A stretch of DNA of 64,000 nucleotides, from assembly GCA_003260075.1 (NCBI GenBank), contig QLIY01000317.1:95330-159329 (forward strand), written 5' to 3'. Origin of the DNA: Phallusia mammillata (taxonomy: Eukaryota > Chordata > Ascidiacea > Phlebobranchia > Ascidiidae). The notes beneath the pieces were generated by a model. The model had not been told where the DNA came from, searched no databases, and saw only the letters and a list, made by a program, of their open reading frames with translations. Made by a program: the position numbers and the translations under genes. Positions 58,797 to 64,000 of this stretch are shown piece by piece; the first letter of the stretch is position 1, and each line of letters starts with the position of its first letter.

Positions 58797-60595
58797 TCAG
58801 ATACTTTCGCCACATCCAAGGTCCGCCCCACTTTCAGTGGTCAGATTGGTGCTTGCAGATGTTACAGGGGTCACGGCCGGTTGGCCTTCGTTCTGGCGCA
58901 TCTTTCGGGCATGCTCAATAAGGGAAAGGCACACAAATGCCCAATTGTACAGCTGTTGGGCAGGGCGTGAACCATGTTTGGCAACAGCTCCGTGAGCGAT
59001 TCCCTGGGGAAAATATGCATTAATCCATGGCAAGCTTCTAACTTTTTGCCAAAATTGGGAAAGTTATCCACATGAATTAAAACGTTACAAAAAAAATAAG
59101 TTATAGACAAGAAAACACATAGACATACGAGAGTGGCCGCATTTCAAGTTAGTTTAAGCTTGTCCATATATTAGGACCCTACAGGCTAATAAACCTACCT
59201 TTAGGAGCGCTCCAACATTTTGCACAATGGCTTCAGTGTTTTCCTCACCATCGCCGTTTTCTTTATCCGAAGTAGGATCGTAAGTGACTATTTGCTGCCT
59301 CAAGCGGGCAGTCAACATCTGCAACAAAAAACTTTAACAAGACTGCGCACACAAAACAAATAGTAAGTTTTTCATGTCTAAGAACAAGTGCTGAGAAGAT
59401 TCGTAGCTTAACAAATACAAAACTTTGGCTCTTGAGTAAACCTGTTTGCATTTGACCCAGTCTTCAAATTCAGCGTGCATCTCTCGATCGTGGTGAAAGA
59501 GGTGGAGTACAGCTTTCAGAATATTGTGGATCATCACAGGGGGAACCTAAACAATCGCTAAGTTGCTGGTGCGACCGGGCAGAAATGAAATAAAAAGTAC
59601 CTGGTAGTTTTTGAGTTCGGCAAAAAGACTGTTGTCCAATTTACTGACGTTTTCACGCAGGTCTGTAAGCATGAGACGATCAAACATAATGTCTACTCTT
59701 GTCTCATCTGAAGCTCTCTCTTCCGCCTCTGTTACATAAAATTAAAATACTACTTATAAAACATAGTAATATAAATTAACGCTACTATAAAGATGTACTA
59801 ATACGTGATTTATTTCCTGTTTAGGACTGATGATGACAAACTTTTGGACTAAATCGATATCCCCAGTGGTTTGCAATAAGAATTACACAATACCGATTTG
59901 AAGTAATGTTAACGCTACTAAAGTTCTAATTGACTCAGAATCTATTTCAAGTGCATATTTGTTCGAGAATAAACCGGTTTGTTTCATATAGACGTAACAA
60001 AATTTTTAGATCGAAAATCTTGAGGCTAAAAATGTTTTAAAAAAATTGTTTCTGATCAGACTAGGAAAGCGCTCACTCCTATTTTCGCCTAACAATGCGG
60101 CTAGAATCACTTATAAAGGTTACTAGTAAGTTTATTGTTTACTCAATATAATCGTGTTTGCCACACAACAAAGTAAAGTCATATTCGTCAATCATATTTG
60201 GTCCAGTATTGATTAAAGTTGTACTATCCTGGACCAAGCACTAATCAATTAACGAAAATATCATTAATTATTTTTTTACTATTTTAAAACATGTAGAAGT
60301 ACGATATAGCTGACACTGACCTAAAACAACAGTTTTCTCTCCACCAGTAGATTCCTTCATCACTTCACGGTTAGCTGCCTGAAGCAGTTTCAGCATTCTC
60401 TGGACTTCCCTGTACTCGTGGCTAGGCAAGTTGCGAAGCACTCCGATACTGATGTCGATAACGCACTAAACAAACGAAACCAGATTTATTATTTGACTAC
60501 AATCGAATTCGCAATACCAAGTGGAAATATTCTGGTAGCAATGACAATATATAATCGACCTGTTATATTAGACCAGGTGTCGGCAACCCCTGCCA

Positions 60596-60660
<65 letters not shown>

Positions 60661-63600
60661 ACTGCTTGTTTTCCGTTTTTATCGTGCCATTGTCTTAAAA
60701 TTCAACCTCGCATGTACAAAACGCTCTGCTTTCTCTTTATTATTGATATCTGCTGGCACGAACCACTATTATTTGGAAAAACGTTGGCACGCGAGGTCAT
60801 TAACACATGGAAATAACAAGTAAATTGGCACGCGTCGCCTAAAAGGTTGCCGACCCCTGTATTAGACTATTGAACTTAACAGAAAACATTGCATTTCGTT
60901 TGTTTTTCTTTTACCGCATAAACTACGCATGAAAAGTTGGGTGAGTTTATATAAGTTTTAAGATTTTAGGAGACATTGTTTGTTACAGTTTAAGATGTAT
61001 TGACATGACAAAAACTTAACAAACACTTTGAAAAATCTATATTCAGGTTAAACCCACCTGGCATCTTCCGCTGTCGTCTCTTAATGGATAAGCGGTGTGT
61101 CTTTCTCCGTATGCGTCGGCCGAAGTCGTTTCCGAATTATCCACGCATTTAAAGAGATAGTCACGGAATAGATTGTCCTTTCTGTACAAACGGGTTGGTC
61201 TGGCATGTGCTGTTGTAACACCTATTACACAATAAAAACCTCGTTTAAGTTTTCAATATTATTAAAGGTTTATAATATAAGTTTATGACCTGGGTTATGG
61301 GAAAGCAACAAAACGATCGCTTCCAATTTAAATGACATAATACATAAAACATACAGTAAACAAAAGTTATGACTTTGATGAAGAATAAATAGACACGTCA
61401 ACTTCAAAAGCATTGTTGGAACGGACCTTTATTGTTATCCGCTGTCATCATTTTCCGAAGCACGTGGTTAGCTTGACCTTTGGGGTCGGGTTCAACAAAG
61501 TAAATGACGATGGTCCGGACCTTGGGCGCGCGACTGTGAACCCACGACATCGCGGCGTCGATGATGCGCAGTAGCTTTCTGCGCAGGTCAACGTGATGAA
61601 ACGCCCAGGAGAAAGTTTTGGCCACACCCTGTTTGTAAAAAAATACACATTTTAAGGATCAAAGACAGTGATTCTCAAACGCGCATGCGGTTTCCAACTA
61701 CTTATTTTGCACCAGACACCAGACCTCAGAAAACCACCAAAGATTGCTATTTTAGCTTTCAAGGAAATAATCTTTTGTGATTTTCTGAGGTCTCGTTTTT
61801 TTACGGCTCCTTCCACACTTAAAAAACTACCATTTGGTACCGACAATAAAAAAGTTTGAGAACCACTGATCAAAGACAAAAACCTGCAGACAGTGCACAT
61901 GTATCGACCCATAAGGTCTAATCAGTGCAGCTGGTGACAATTAAGGCACTTGCCGTATGAGCTAATGTGGCCACCTTACGGCACTCCAGTTCGTTAAAGG
62001 TAACAGGCTGAATTGGTTCAATACTTTTAAATACAAGATAAAATAAATTTTACACTTGAAATTGATTTACTTAGTCAACATGATGTAAAACATTATGTAT
62101 AAACAAACGCTAAGTTGGATACAAATCAATGCAAAATTTCCAACCTGGTAAAAGCTGGTTTCGTGGGATGCGAAAATACTTCGATCTGCACCCGGTGCAT
62201 TATCAATGTTGTCGATCCCTATTAATCCGTAGGTCCTCCTCTTAACATCACGTAAAGGCACAAGGACAAGCGACCCCTCCCGTTCTCCCTCCTGCCGATC
62301 CGTGTTCCAGAAGTAAATTCGACCGTGACTCTGTACACGCGGGACGTGCACCATCTTTCCCCGGCGAACGGCGTAAAAACTAAAAAAGTGATCATTTAAA
62401 GTACAGCATAGTCTTGGTTTTATTTTTGGTTCACTAGTCATTTGTGACCCTAAGTAAAACACAAACGTGCACACAACACAAAAAATACCACTATTGGCAT
62501 TATTACCTTAACTAATAAGTTAGATAGCGTCAAAAAAGTATACAAGATATTGTGTAATGAGTGAGTGATGCAGTGGTTTAGTTCGGCATTTTTTATTATT
62601 CATTTTTTTGGCAGTTTGACATTTTTATAATGGTAGAAATTTCTTTTTATCTGAAAATAAAGCACTAATGAAGTGGATAACTGTACGACAACCATTACGT
62701 GGAAAAAAGATTGATTTTTTTTCAGGACATCCACAGATTAAACACATTTAAAGTAGGTACCTTATTCCTCTCATGTCTTCGTAAAACGCCTTCCCCAGCA
62801 TATATGGAGCATTGTCGGGAGTGGTGGCCACGTAACGAAGTAACACTCCACCACGATGAGGGTAAAGTGTATTGTGTTCGAGCAAGGCGATGTATGAACT
62901 CACTTTCTTCTGGTTTCCGTGTGCGTCCGCGTCCTAACAAATATTAGCTGTGTAGTATAGATTCCAAATCGGCCGAATCAAATGCAAAGTTTAAACTTCA
63001 CTGTAAGGTACATTTGGCAAACCGGACCATATCTTGTATGTCGGTTTTTCATATCGGGTTCGTTTTAGTGTAAAACAGTTTTGAATCAGGCCTGACTTCA
63101 CACTTTGCATCATTTGTGCGGCAACTTGTTTTGAAAAAAAAGGGGATGCTGGCATAGTTTTTGGCTTGTACTTTTTGTTTTGGGTCACACAAAATGCCCG
63201 TTTACAACTCTGCTTGCTTACAACTCAAACGAAGAGTAGAGGAAACATTACAACTTCCAAATCTGCAGTTTCTAACTTGAATGTAGAATGGACTTCAAAC
63301 GAAATAAACCTGTTCTACACAAGCTTGCTCGTTTTGATTCCACGAACCAAGACGCGTTTTCTTAGTAAACCGTGCAGTGAAAGTGCTTTAAGCAGGCAAA
63401 GTCAGGTCAATTATGAAACGACGAACGCAGTGGATATGCAAGGTTATAGGATAGTGATAATTAGGAATGATGTTCTCTACCTTGAATAGAGTTTGGAACA
63501 CAGCCCTGTAGACCGACTCCATTGATGCACCTCCTGTTTCAGCAGAAGCTTGGATCTGAGCCAACCACTTTCGTCGAGCTTCGCCTCTTACTCTTTCAGC

Positions 63601-64000
63601 GTAAGTTCGCTCCACCGTGCTTGTAAGGTACTCAATGACGCCATCAAAAACCTGTCAACGCGTAATCGATAGTGGTTGGTCGATACGTCATTTTTAAAAC
63701 TCAAATGTACAGACAAGATACGATAAATAGACCCAGATACATTTGGAGTAAAATTACATATTGAAACCATGTTTGTTTATTAAAGGTGTACACTTTAAAG
63801 GCACAGACCAACTGGTACTGTACAGTTTTCTAACACTGCTTCATTAGGCTCTAATTAGGGTACTACAGAATAATAAAAATAAACAGTAATTTCTACTTTT
63901 AGTTTTTTATTGTCGATACCTCTTCTCCGCCGGCCATTTCTGCGCACACAGTGTTGATGTAGACGTGAAATTCGTTTTTGTTAAGACGGCGTCTGTCGTG
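58797..64000 (-). CDS. GAF-domain protein resembling EFCAB5, 3' part (last 11 exons, 576 aa), partial
   Basis: Exons 5'->3': 64000-63920 (enters from outside), 63651-63481, 62933-62761, 62379-62145, 61628-61427, 61221-61058, 60465-60321, 59728-59601, 59546-59442, 59318-59199, 59003-58797. Phases agree over 577 codons including the stop. A helical, charged part ([20 protein letters not shown]) precedes a GAF-like region: [89 protein letters not shown]. The end is helical, then Ser/Thr-rich ([15 protein letters not shown]). From memory this order resembles the C-terminal part of vertebrate EFCAB5; the EF-hands would lie outside the window. The identity is tentative, the gene model firm. Confidence 0.8.
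60574..60859. mobile_element. hAT-type MITE, 286 bp, with a G63 tract, in an intron of the GAF gene
   Basis: Ends caggtgtcggcaacc .. ggttgccgacccctg are inverted; exact 8-bp duplications tattagac at 60566-60573 and 60860-60867. 60597-60659 is pure G. Confidence 0.95.
61666..61868. mobile_element. hAT-type MITE, 203 bp, in an intron of the GAF gene
   Basis: Ends cagtgattctcaaac .. gtttgagaaccactg are inverted with one mismatch. Exact 8-bp duplications atcaaaga at 61658-61665 and 61869-61876. Inside, ctgaggtctcg and agacctcag form a further inverted pair. Confidence 0.96.

Noticed and set aside
62699-62947. Plus-strand frames opposite GAF-gene exons
   Set aside because: They are antisense shadows of an exon with matching splice sites and phase on the minus strand.

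Overview
This is a eukaryotic (animal) genomic window. The genes are split by many short introns with GT..AG borders, DNA is AT-rich, and gene families are animal ones: an AMPA-type glutamate receptor, SLC5A8/12-like and SLC22-like transporters, and a GAF-domain protein resembling EFCAB5. Compact introns and many small hAT-type elements suggest an invertebrate chordate such as an ascidian (Ciona-like); that is inference, as no species marker was seen. All exon models below were built by reading splice sites and checking phase by hand.

Layout. 1-410 is a gap, and 411-1069 nearly repeats 5597-6255. 1811-10016 (minus) is a complete 18-exon AMPA-type receptor gene (892 aa). 11408-46749 is a decayed array of sodium-coupled monocarboxylate transporter (SLC5A8/12-like) genes in two subfamilies: 'alpha' always on minus (copies A, B, C and remnants H, I) and 'beta' always on plus (fragments E, F, G and full copy D). 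Only D (41816-45892, 625 aa) is fully open and unblemished. B (601 aa) is open but part of exon 7 is replaced by a G10 tract; C is complete except for a net 8-base expansion around a G10 tract in exon 8. A, E, F, G, H and I are truncated or broken. A Ty3/Gypsy fragment (35033-36130, with an N gap) lies between C and G. 49759-55344 (plus) is an 11-exon SLC22-like transporter (572 aa). 58797-64000 (minus) is the 3' part of a GAF-domain gene that runs off the window.

The order alpha(-)/beta(+) recurs: B-E, C-G, H-D. This suggests amplification of an ancestral divergent (head-to-head) pair, followed by loss. B and C units are a segmental duplication including 3' and 5' flanks. Nine small hAT-type elements with 8-bp target duplications (eight exact, one 6/8) were delimited to the base; one interrupts coding exon 10 of copy G. 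G/C homopolymers of exactly about 10 or of 36-71 bases recur, several between direct repeats, and look at least partly like assembly junctions.

Functionally, the window holds a synaptic-type receptor and two families of plasma-membrane solute carriers; nothing shows that they act in one pathway. I found no CRISPR array, prokaryotic operon or convincing RNA gene.
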